Positions 1 through 5,843 of a stretch of 6,588 nucleotides of DNA are shown here, piece by piece. The notes beneath the pieces were generated by a model that was not told the origin of the DNA, ran no database searches, and was given only the letters and a program-made list of their open reading frames with translations. Origin of the DNA: an uncultured Angelakisella sp. (lineage in GTDB: Bacteria > Bacillota > Clostridia > Oscillospirales > Ruminococcaceae); contig CALGIL010000409.1 in the NCBI GenBank assembly GCA_937914895.1, positions 1 through 6,588 of the forward strand. The letters run 5' to 3'. A program made the translations under genes and the position numbers. The stretch's first letter is position 1, and the number at the start of each line of letters is the position of its first letter.

Positions 1-21
1 ACGCACCCGCGCTTCGCGCCT

Positions 22-43
22 CTGCGGCCTTGCCGCAGTTTTT
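22..43 (+). terminator. Intrinsic terminator of an upstream gene
   Basis: A perfect 7-bp stem, CTGCGGC (22-28) with GCCGCAG (32-38), closes a CTT loop and runs straight into TTTTT (39-43). This is the standard form of a rho-independent terminator on the plus strand. It presumably ends a gene left of the window. A smaller GCGC/GCGC hairpin (9-12 with 16-19) lies just before it. The T-run ends only a few bases before the -10 box of the next promoter, so the two transcription units are packed tightly. Confidence 0.75.
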
Positions 44-44
44 A

Positions 45-53
45 TGGTATAAT
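45..53 (+). promoter_or_regulatory. Extended -10 promoter for the two-component operon
   Basis: TGGTATAAT (45-53) matches the extended -10 consensus TGnTATAAT exactly and is followed by the AT-rich stretch AATTTTAG. There is no good -35 at 16-18 bp spacing. TTGCCG (30-35) lies only 12 bp upstream and inside the terminator stem. An extended -10 element can work without a strong -35. Transcription would begin around position 60, leaving a leader of about 30 nt before the response-regulator start. Confidence 0.7.
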
Positions 54-89
54 AAATTTTAGAAGACTGTCGATTTGGGGGGCGATGCT

Positions 90-800
90 GTGGAAACGAA
101 AAAGGCGATCTATATTGCCGACGACGAGCGGAACATCCGGGAGGCCATCAAGACCTTTCTGGAAAGCGAGGGCTATGCCGTCACCGCCTTTGAAAACGGC
201 GACCTGCTGCTGGCCGCCTTTCAAAAAGCGCCCTGCGATTTGGTCATTCTGGATGTAATGATGCCCGGCTCCAGCGGCTTTACCATCTGCACCGAAATCC
301 GAAAGCGGTCCACCGTGCCCATCATCATGCTTACCGCCCGGGATTCCGACCTGGATTATGCCACGGGCCTGAGCCTTGGCAGCGACGATTACTTTACAAA
401 GCCCTTTTCGGCCATGTCCCTGGTGATGCGGGTGAAGGCCATTTTCCGCCGCATCGAGTTTGAGAAGCAAAACGCCGGACAGGCCCAGGGCGAGGGCGCC
501 CTTTCCTTTGGGGATATTGTCATGGACCTGCGGGGCAAGCGGGTAAAAGCCGGCGGGCGGGAGGTATCCCTGACCCCCAACGAGTACGACCTGCTGCGGT
601 ACCTGATGGAGAAGAACGACCAGGCGGTCTCCCGGGACGAGCTGCTGGAAAACGTCTGGGGCTACAACACCGAAATTGAGACCCGGGCCACCGACGACAC
701 CGTGCGGCGGCTTCGGAAGAAGCTGGAGCACAGCAGCGTCGCCATCGAGGCGGTCTGGGGGTTCGGATTTCGGCTGAAGGTGCGTGATGAACATGGCTGA
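90..800 (+). CDS. OmpR/PhoB-family response regulator
   Basis: DNA-binding response regulator of about 236 aa, a normal length for the OmpR/PhoB family, acting in the cytoplasm as partner of the histidine kinase that follows. The receiver domain (about residues 3-122) has the acidic pair D11/D12, phospho-acceptor D55 in a LVILDVMMPG motif, switch T82 and conserved K104 in the TKPF motif. A linker (about 123-137) leads to a winged-helix output domain (about 138-232) with LTPNEYDLL and the recognition-helix segment DDTVRRLRKKLE. I prefer GTG at 90: it sits 7 nt after a GGGGGG ribosome site (77-82), and the receiver fold begins right after it. An in-frame TTG at 75 would overlap that site. The gene overlaps the kinase start, implying coupled translation. 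Family and phosphorylation site are clear. The target genes are unknown; the adjacent VTC operon is a candidate. Confidence 0.95.
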   Translation: METKKAIYIADDERNIREAIKTFLESEGYAVTAFENGDLLLAAFQKAPCDLVILDVMMPGSSGFTICTEIRKRSTVPIIMLTARDSDLDYATGLSLGSDDYFTKPFSAMSLVMRVKAIFRRIEFEKQNAGQAQGEGALSFGDIVMDLRGKRVKAGGREVSLTPNEYDLLRYLMEKNDQAVSRDELLENVWGYNTEIETRATDDTVRRLRKKLEHSSVAIEAVWGFGFRLKVRDEHG

Positions 801-2184
801 CCGCTTTTTGGGCCGCAAGTGGCACATAAGGCCCCGGATTTTTATGATGCTCCTTTTGCTGCTGGCCATTGTTTTTATCAGCGTTTTTGTGGCCTTTAAC
901 CTGTTCATCCGCAGCTACATCCGCACCAATGTGCAGGCGCAGCTGGACGGGCTGGTGCAAAATTTTGGCGTGCGCGACCAAAGGCCCCCGGACAAGCCCC
1001 CGGACGACCCCTATATGCCCGACCTTTCGGGGCAGCAAAAAAATCCCCTGGGGCCCCGGGGCGAGGTCATTATCCTGGACGCCGACTATGAAATCAAAAA
1101 TTATGAGCAGCACGGCGGCAGCGGGGAGCTGGAGGAGCTTCGGCAGATGGCGGCGTCCCTGAAGGAGCAGGCGGCCCCCCTTGCCAGCGCGCGGTATGTG
1201 TTTGCCGCCACGGACGACGACGCCTATTATGTCTCCTCCGTGGAGGACGCAAGGCGCCCGGGCAGCTTTTTTGTGTTTTATGTCAGCGTGGCGGGCATCT
1301 ACCATCTGGTGGATACCGTCAACCTTGCCATGGCGGTCATTGTGGCGGCGGCCATGGTCATCTGCTTTTTTATGGCCAATGTCATTGCCGGGTCCATCAC
1401 AAGACCGGTGGGGGCCCTGGCGGCCTTTGCGGAGGAAATGGGCCGGGGCGGCTTTGAGCGAAAGCCCTTTGCTTTTCAGGACCTGGAGTTTGACGAGTTG
1501 GGCGAGGCCATGAACCGGTCGGCGGAAAAGCTGGACGCCTACGACAAGGACCAGCACGCCTTTTTCCAAAACGTGTCCCACGAGCTGCGAACCCCCCTTC
1601 AGTCCATCCGGTGCTATGCCGAGGGGGTGGAGGTGGGGCTGATGGACCCGGGGCAGGCGGGGGCCACCATCATTGCCGAAACCGACCGCTTAAGCGAGCT
1701 GGTGGAGGATCTTTTGTATATCTCCCGGGTGGACAGCATTACCTCCCACGTGGAGATGCAGGAGGGGGACCTGCGGGATACCCTGTCCCTGTGCGCGGAG
1801 CACCTGCGGCCCATGGCCGACAAAAGGGGGCTGCGGTTTGTCTATGACTTTGCGGAGGAGCCCGTCCTTCTCTCCTACAACGAAAAGCACCTGTACCGCG
1901 CCTTTTCCAACCTCCTCTCCAACGCCCTGCGCTACGCCGGGAGGACCATCACCCTGGGCTGCCACAGCAGGGGGCGGCAGGTGGAGGTGTCGGTCACGGA
2001 CGACGGCCCCGGCATTGCCCCCCAGGACCTGCCCCATATCTTCGAGCGCTTTTACAAGGGCCGGGACGGCAAGCACGGCATCGGCCTTTCCATTGTAAAG
2101 TCCGTCGTGGAGCTCCACGGCGGCGAGATTGCGGTGGACTGCAGCGAGGGGACCCGCTTTACCATCCTATTTCCAAAGCACTAA
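787..2184 (+). CDS. HAMP-domain sensor histidine kinase
   Basis: Membrane sensor kinase of about 465 aa, cognate to the preceding regulator. Residues 18-40 form the first membrane helix. Residues 41-177 form an extracytoplasmic sensor region with a Pro/Asp-rich stretch near 64-80 and a DDDAYYVS segment near 143-150. Residues 178-199 form the second helix, then a HAMP linker (about 197-250) with ITRPV. The dimerisation domain has the H-box SHELRTPL with phospho-acceptor H265. The ATP-binding domain has N-box N379 (SNALRYAG), D405xG407xG409, the FERFYKG segment and G431xG433. The lid between the last two is short, as in many clostridial kinases. All catalytic motifs are present, so it should be active. 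ATG 787 is chosen because GAAGG (776-780) lies 6 nt upstream; GTG 784 and ATG 793 are alternatives. The start overlaps the regulator stop by 14 nt. The signal sensed is unknown. Confidence 0.94.
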   Translation: MNMADRFLGRKWHIRPRIFMMLLLLLAIVFISVFVAFNLFIRSYIRTNVQAQLDGLVQNFGVRDQRPPDKPPDDPYMPDLSGQQKNPLGPRGEVIILDADYEIKNYEQHGGSGELEELRQMAASLKEQAAPLASARYVFAATDDDAYYVSSVEDARRPGSFFVFYVSVAGIYHLVDTVNLAMAVIVAAAMVICFFMANVIAGSITRPVGALAAFAEEMGRGGFERKPFAFQDLEFDELGEAMNRSAEKLDAYDKDQHAFFQNVSHELRTPLQSIRCYAEGVEVGLMDPGQAGATIIAETDRLSELVEDLLYISRVDSITSHVEMQEGDLRDTLSLCAEHLRPMADKRGLRFVYDFAEEPVLLSYNEKHLYRAFSNLLSNALRYAGRTITLGCHSRGRQVEVSVTDDGPGIAPQDLPHIFERFYKGRDGKHGIGLSIVKSVVELHGGEIAVDCSEGTRFTILFPKH

Positions 2185-2275
2185 AATACAAAGCTTCTGT
2201 GCACAGGGGGCTCCCCCCTTTCATACGATTCCCCCGGTACCTTCCCGCACACGGTCGCTTTTTAGGACAGCCCGG

Positions 2276-2302
2276 GCCCGCGCCAAACGCGCGGGCTTTT
2301 TC
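2276..2302 (+). terminator. Intrinsic terminator after the two-component operon
   Basis: A perfect 8-bp GC stem, GCCCGCGC (2276-2283) with GCGCGGGC (2289-2296), has a CAAAC loop and is followed directly by TTTTTC. It lies 91 bases past the kinase stop and before the next promoter, so it separates the regulatory operon from the VTC operon. Confidence 0.9.
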
Positions 2303-2319
2303 TTGTGTTCCTTCCCTCT

Positions 2320-2347
2320 TTGCGGCTTCGTATGTTTTGCGTATAAA
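2320..2347 (+). promoter_or_regulatory. Predicted promoter for the VTC-DUF4956-lipoprotein operon
   Basis: TTGCGG (2320-2325) and TATAAA (2342-2347) are separated by 16 bp, a reasonable sigma-A-type promoter just downstream of the terminator. Transcription would start around 2354, giving a leader of roughly 85 nt. The leader contains only a small hairpin, GCTG/CAGC (2391-2402), and no riboswitch I recognise. The promoter is inferred from consensus matching. I could not identify a response-regulator binding repeat with confidence. Confidence 0.5.
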
Positions 2348-2425
2348 CCGCTTTTGTTTTTCGGGGACGCCCGGGGGAAAGCCGTGGTAAGCTGTATCCA
2401 GCATCCAAAACACCCCAAAAGCGGC

Positions 2426-2432
2426 AAAGGAG
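2426..2432 (+). promoter_or_regulatory. Ribosome binding site fixing the VTC-protein start
   Basis: AAAGGAG lies 8 nt before ATG 2441. The reading frame stays open upstream as far as the kinase gene, so this site decides the start. It also excludes the out-of-frame ATG at 2433, which directly abuts the motif. Confidence 0.85.
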
Positions 2433-2440
2433 ATGATTTT

Positions 2441-3229
2441 ATGGCCATCGAGGTATTCAACCGCTACGAAAACAAATATCTGCTGGACGGGGATACCTTT
2501 GAAAAGCTGCAAGGCGGCCTTTGCCAGTCCATGGGGCTGGACACCCACAACCAGGGGCAGGAGACCTACCCCGTCGCAAGCCTATATTACGACACCCCGG
2601 ACAACACCCTCATCCGCACCTCCCTGGAAAAACCCCGGTACAAGGAAAAGCTGCGGCTGCGGGCCTACGGCGTGCCCGGCCCGGACGAAAAGGTCTATGT
2701 GGAAATTAAAAAGAAGGTGGCGGGCCTTGTCAACAAGCGGCGCAGCGCGCTTAGGCTGGAGGACGCCTACGACTTTCTCGCCTCCGGAGAGCCGCCCCGG
2801 CCGCGGCCCTATCAAAACCGGCAGGTGCTGGGGGAAATCGCCTATCTTTTGCAGACCTACGACCTTTACCCGGCGGTGTACCTGGCCTATGACCGGCTGG
2901 CCTGGTTTGGAACCGCGGAGCCCGACCTGCGGGTGTCCTTTGACCGGAACATCCGCACCCGGCGCTATGACCTGGCCCTGGAGGCCGGGGACTATGGGAG
3001 CCCCCTTCTGCCCGACGGCTGCTGGCTTATGGAGATTAAGGCGGCCAGGAGCATTCCCCTTTGGCTTTGCAGGCTGCTTTCGGATTATGAAATTTACCCC
3101 ACCAGCTTTTCCAAGTACGGCACCGAGTACCAAAAAACCCTGGAGGCGGCAAAGGCCCCCCAGCTTGTCTATCATTTTCAGCCGCAAAAGGCGGCGCGGC
3201 CCCGCAAGGCAGCCGCGGCCAACGCCTGA
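2441..3229 (+). CDS. VTC-domain polyphosphate polymerase-like protein
   Basis: Cytosolic protein of 262 aa made almost entirely of one VTC domain, the triphosphate-tunnel fold of the yeast polyphosphate polymerase Vtc4, which lengthens polyphosphate from ATP. Alternating charged tunnel residues are visible: R8xE10xK12 in RYENKYLL, YYDTPD (49-54), KEKLRLR (68-74), E88xK90 followed by KK, YDR (150-152), the VSFDR strand (165-169), E198xK200 and the closing SKYG (224-227). The catalytic set therefore looks intact. There is no membrane segment and no SPX domain, unlike yeast Vtc4, so any membrane coupling would come from the DUF4956 gene 19 nt downstream. A basic, Ala-rich tail (about 250-262) ends the protein. 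Polymerase activity is inferred from the family. Bacterial members are poorly characterised and could act on another nucleotide or phosphate substrate. Confidence 0.9.
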   Translation: MAIEVFNRYENKYLLDGDTFEKLQGGLCQSMGLDTHNQGQETYPVASLYYDTPDNTLIRTSLEKPRYKEKLRLRAYGVPGPDEKVYVEIKKKVAGLVNKRRSALRLEDAYDFLASGEPPRPRPYQNRQVLGEIAYLLQTYDLYPAVYLAYDRLAWFGTAEPDLRVSFDRNIRTRRYDLALEAGDYGSPLLPDGCWLMEIKAARSIPLWLCRLLSDYEIYPTSFSKYGTEYQKTLEAAKAPQLVYHFQPQKAARPRKAAAANA

Positions 3230-3236
3230 CGGCAGC

Positions 3237-3242
3237 AGGAGG
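3237..3242 (+). promoter_or_regulatory. Strong ribosome binding site for the DUF4956 gene
   Basis: A consensus AGGAGG sits 6 nt before ATG 3249, inside the 19-nt gap after the VTC stop. It fixes the start although the frame is open far upstream within the VTC gene. Confidence 0.85.
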
Positions 3243-3248
3243 ACCGCT

Positions 3249-3935
3249 ATGTTTGATTCCGTTCTTACAATGTTCAGCGCCGACGCCGCCCTTACCCTGC
3301 CCGGCCTGCTGATTCTGCTGGGGGTGGCCCTGGCCCTGGGCCTTGCCATCAGCCTTGTGTATGGAAAGACCCACGGGGCCCGCACCCCCAGCCAAAGCTT
3401 CGCCCTGACCTTAGTCATTCTGCCCATGGTGATTACGGTGATCATCCTGCTGGTGGGCAACAACGTGGCCCGGGCCTTCAGCCTGGCCGGCGCTTTTTCC
3501 ATCATCCGCTTTCGCAGTGCGCCGGGGGACCCCAAGGACATTACCTATGTGCTGCTGTGCATGGCGGTGGGGCTGGCCACCGGCATGGGGTTTGTTGCCT
3601 ACGCGGCCGTTGTGGCCGTCACCCTCTGCCTGGTCATGGTCCTGCTGGAGGCTGTCAAATTCGGGCAGCCCAGGGGGAATGAAAAGCTTTTAAAGATCAC
3701 CATCCCCGAAAGCCTGGATTATCAGGACGCCCTTGCGCCCATTCTGGAAAAGTACACCCTTTCCGCCACCCTGCGCAAAATGAAAACGGCGGACCTGGGC
3801 AGCCTGTACGTGCTTACTTACGCCATCACCACCAAAGACGGCATCCGCGAAAAGGATATGATCGACGAGCTGCGCTGCCGCAACGGCAACCTGACCATCT
3901 CGCTGGTGCTGGACGCGCCCGCGGGCGAGTTCTGA
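3249..3935 (+). CDS. DUF4956 family integral membrane protein
   Basis: Membrane protein of 228 aa matching the DUF4956 family, whose biochemical role is unknown. Hydrophobic segments near residues 17-38, 51-70, 99-115 and 117-136 suggest four membrane helices. Between helices two and three lies the family hallmark FSLAGAFSIIRFRS (77-90), followed by APGDPKD. The polar motif beside a helix recalls MgtC-like proteins, but that resemblance is only suggestive. Residues 140-228 form a soluble tail whose likely beta-alpha-beta pattern (KLLKITIP, helix, LYVLTYAI, helix, LTISLVLD) suggests a small regulatory or ligand-binding domain. The gene lies between the VTC-domain protein and the lipoprotein with gaps of 19 and 15 nt, so all three are probably co-transcribed. 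DUF4956 genes often sit beside VTC-domain genes, which suggests that this protein is the membrane partner of the tunnel enzyme. Confidence 0.88.
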   Translation: MFDSVLTMFSADAALTLPGLLILLGVALALGLAISLVYGKTHGARTPSQSFALTLVILPMVITVIILLVGNNVARAFSLAGAFSIIRFRSAPGDPKDITYVLLCMAVGLATGMGFVAYAAVVAVTLCLVMVLLEAVKFGQPRGNEKLLKITIPESLDYQDALAPILEKYTLSATLRKMKTADLGSLYVLTYAITTKDGIREKDMIDELRCRNGNLTISLVLDAPAGEF

Positions 3936-3950
3936 AAGGAGACAGTACTA

Positions 3951-5768
3951 ATGAAACGAAACATAAAAACCCTGGCGGCCCTGCTGTTTACCCTGCTTCT
4001 TGCCCTGGGCCTTGCAGGCTGCGCCGGAACGGGCGGCGCGGGCGGTCAGACCTCCTCCCCCTCCGCGGCGGGCACGACCCTGTCGGCCAGCCCCACGGAC
4101 AGCGACACCGACACCACCTGGAGCGACTCCGACACCAAAATCACCCTAAGCGGCTCCTCCATCTCGGTTTCCGGCGCGGGGGCCACCGTCAGCGGCAGCG
4201 TGGTCACCATTACAAAGGCGGGCACCTACGTCATTTCGGGCACCCTGTCGGACGGGCAGGTGGCCGTTGCCGCCGCCAGCACCGACAAGGTCCATTTGGT
4301 GCTGGACGGCGCGGACATCACCAACCGGACGGGGGCGCCCATTGACGCCTCCCAGTGCGACAAGCTGATTGTCACCCTGGCGGAGGGCACCCAGAATACC
4401 CTGACCGACGGCGGCAAAGACTTTCAGTATGCCGACGCCCAGGAGGAGGAGCCCAACGCGGCCCTGTTCTGCAAGGACGACCTGACCATTAACGGCACCG
4501 GCGCGCTGACCGTAAACGCCGGCTTCAACAACGGCATCGGCAGCAAGGACGACCTTCTCATTGTCAGCGGCAGCATTACGGTAAACGCCGCCAACCACGG
4601 CCTGCGGGGCAACGACTCGGTGACCATCCTGGGCGGCAATCTGGACATCACGGCGGGAAACGACGGCATCCAGACCAACAACACTAAGGACGTCTCCCTT
4701 GGCTGGGTCCTTATTGAAAACGGCACCCTTGTCATCACCTCCGGGCATGACGGCATTCAGGCCGACACGTCGGTGAGCATCTTGGGCGGGACCTTCCAGA
4801 TTGCGGCGGGAGGAGCCTCCTCCGCCGACACCACATCGGACAGCTACAAGGGGATTAAGGCCGGTGCCGACATCGCCATCACCGGCGGCAGCTTTACCGT
4901 TGACAGCCAGGACGACAGCATCCACTCCAACGGAAACATCACCATTGACGACGGGGCCTTCACCCTCTCCTCGGGGGACGACGGCGTCCACGCCGACGGC
5001 GACCTGACCGTCCACGGGGGCACCATTACGGTAACGAAAGCCTACGAGGGCCTGGAGGGCGCAAACCTTATCATCACCGGCGGCACCATGGACCTTGTCA
5101 CCTCCGACGACGCCCTGAACGCGGCGGGCGGCGCCGACCAAAGCGGAAGCGGCGGAAAATTTGGGCAGGACAGCTTTGCCGCAAGGGACGCCCACAGCAT
5201 TGCCATCAGCGGCGGCACCATCACCTTTTTGGCGGGGGGCGACGGCATCGATTCCAACGGCACCATCGCCATCAGCGGCGGCACCATTACGGCCATCATT
5301 CAGTCCTCGGCGGACAACGGCGCCCTGGACGCGGACGGGGGCGTCACCTTTACCGGCGGCACCATTGTCTATGGCGGCACGGGCACCGGCTCCGCGCCGG
5401 GCGGCAGCTCTACCCAAAGCTATGTATTTATAAATTCCGGCATTGCGGCGGGCAAGGAGATCACGGTGAAAAAGGACGGCCAGACACTGATCGCCTTTAC
5501 CCCGGCAGCGGCTCTCCAATCCCTGGCCCTGTCCTCCCCCGACATCCAAAGCGGCGAAAGCTATGAGGTATACAGCGCAGACACCCTGATTGCCACCGCC
5601 ACGGCGGGAACCGGAGGCAGCGGCATGATGGGCGGAAATCCCGGGGGCATGGGCGCCCCCGGGGGTGGGGGCGGCATGGCGGGCGGCCCCGGCGGGATGA
5701 ACGGCCCCCAGGGCGCGGGCGGCCCCGGCGGGCCCCCTGCACTTCGGCGGGCGCAGATAGCGCCATAG
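3951..5768 (+). CDS. Cthe_2159-like beta-helix carbohydrate-binding lipoprotein
   Basis: Exported lipoprotein of 605 aa. A basic N-terminus, a hydrophobic core (7-20) and the lipobox LAGC with Cys24 mark a type II signal peptide. A Gly/Ser/Thr/Asp linker (25-62) follows. Residues 63-155 (TYVISGTLSDGQ, VHLVLDGADITN, TLAEGTQNTLTDGG) are typical of the Cthe_2159/DUF4353 carbohydrate-binding family, named for a Clostridium thermocellum protein that binds cellulose and pectin. Residues 170-475 hold successive coils of about 20-22 aa with alternating GGTI and DDGI/DDSI motifs, which read as a right-handed parallel beta-helix; the turn Asp residues may bind calcium. A beta-rich module (490-552) precedes a Gly/Met/Pro-rich tail (553-596). 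The last residues, ALRRAQIAP, do not fit the tail and are encoded within the inverted repeat. The ribosome site AAAGGAGA overlaps the DUF4956 stop, 15 nt upstream. Binding is inferred from family; the ligand is unknown. Confidence 0.9.
   Translation: MKRNIKTLAALLFTLLLALGLAGCAGTGGAGGQTSSPSAAGTTLSASPTDSDTDTTWSDSDTKITLSGSSISVSGAGATVSGSVVTITKAGTYVISGTLSDGQVAVAAASTDKVHLVLDGADITNRTGAPIDASQCDKLIVTLAEGTQNTLTDGGKDFQYADAQEEEPNAALFCKDDLTINGTGALTVNAGFNNGIGSKDDLLIVSGSITVNAANHGLRGNDSVTILGGNLDITAGNDGIQTNNTKDVSLGWVLIENGTLVITSGHDGIQADTSVSILGGTFQIAAGGASSADTTSDSYKGIKAGADIAITGGSFTVDSQDDSIHSNGNITIDDGAFTLSSGDDGVHADGDLTVHGGTITVTKAYEGLEGANLIITGGTMDLVTSDDALNAAGGADQSGSGGKFGQDSFAARDAHSIAISGGTITFLAGGDGIDSNGTIAISGGTITAIIQSSADNGALDADGGVTFTGGTIVYGGTGTGSAPGGSSTQSYVFINSGIAAGKEITVKKDGQTLIAFTPAAALQSLALSSPDIQSGESYEVYSADTLIATATAGTGGSGMMGGNPGGMGAPGGGGGMAGGPGGMNGPQGAGGPGGPPALRRAQIAP
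4801..5380 (+). repeat. Degenerate in-frame repeats encoding beta-helix coils
   Basis: The lipoprotein gene carries diverged tandem repeats matching the coils of the encoded beta-helix. The clearest case is an identical 20-base block, GCCATCAGCGGCGGCACCAT, at 5202-5221 and 5268-5287, exactly 66 bases apart (22 codons, one coil). Its core GGCGGCACCAT recurs at 5079-5089 and 5355-5365. Earlier coils keep the protein pattern with less DNA identity. The spacing is a multiple of three, as expected for internal duplication under protein-level selection. Confidence 0.7.
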
Positions 5769-5811
5769 GCCCCGCCCTGCCTAGCGTGCGCCGCGCCGAA
5801 GTGCAGGGGGC
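5732..5811. repeat. Large inverted repeat spanning the lipoprotein stop codon
   Basis: Bases 5732-5749 pair perfectly with 5794-5811 (18 bp; the left arm begins GCCCCCTGCAC). With G5793 bulged, pairing continues for 6 bp (GGCGCA 5750-5755 with TGCGCC 5787-5792). After an internal loop, TAGGC (5766-5770) pairs with GCCTA (5779-5783). The 80-base element forms a long hairpin lying between convergent genes. It encodes the last residues and the TAG stop (5766-5768) of the lipoprotein. No T-run follows directly on either strand, so it is not a classic intrinsic terminator. It could be a repetitive extragenic palindrome-type element, a small non-autonomous mobile element, or a structured 3' end protecting the mRNA. 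Confidence 0.85.
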
Positions 5812-5843
5812 GGGCCCGCCCGTCAGCGCTTCGTCCGTCCTTT

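Noticed and set aside
520..1581. Minus-strand open frame of about 353 codons under the regulator and kinase genes
   Set aside because: No family resemblance and no ribosome site. The plus strand encodes two clear, complete signalling proteins across the same bases.
2206..2221. GGGG/CCCC hairpin soon after the kinase stop as a terminator
   Set aside because: The stem is only 4 bp and the T-run only three bases. The structure at 2276-2302 is a far better terminator.
2129..2440. Upstream extension of the VTC-protein frame back into the kinase gene
   Set aside because: The extension crosses a strong terminator and promoter, and its translated sequence is not VTC-like. The AAAGGAG site places the start at 2441.
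2354..2440. Possible riboswitch in the leader of the VTC operon
   Set aside because: At about 85 nt, with only a 4-bp hairpin and no conserved aptamer core that I recognise, there is no support for one.
2433..3248. Upstream extension of the DUF4956 frame through the whole VTC gene
   Set aside because: The extra residues are an out-of-frame reading of the VTC gene, and AGGAGG at 3237-3242 fixes the start at 3249.
4146..5549. Long open frame of about 467 codons on the minus strand, antisense to the lipoprotein gene
   Set aside because: It is Gly/Ala/Val/Asp-rich low-complexity protein mirroring the sense repeats, with no recognisable domain. It is a by-product of high GC and repetitive codons.
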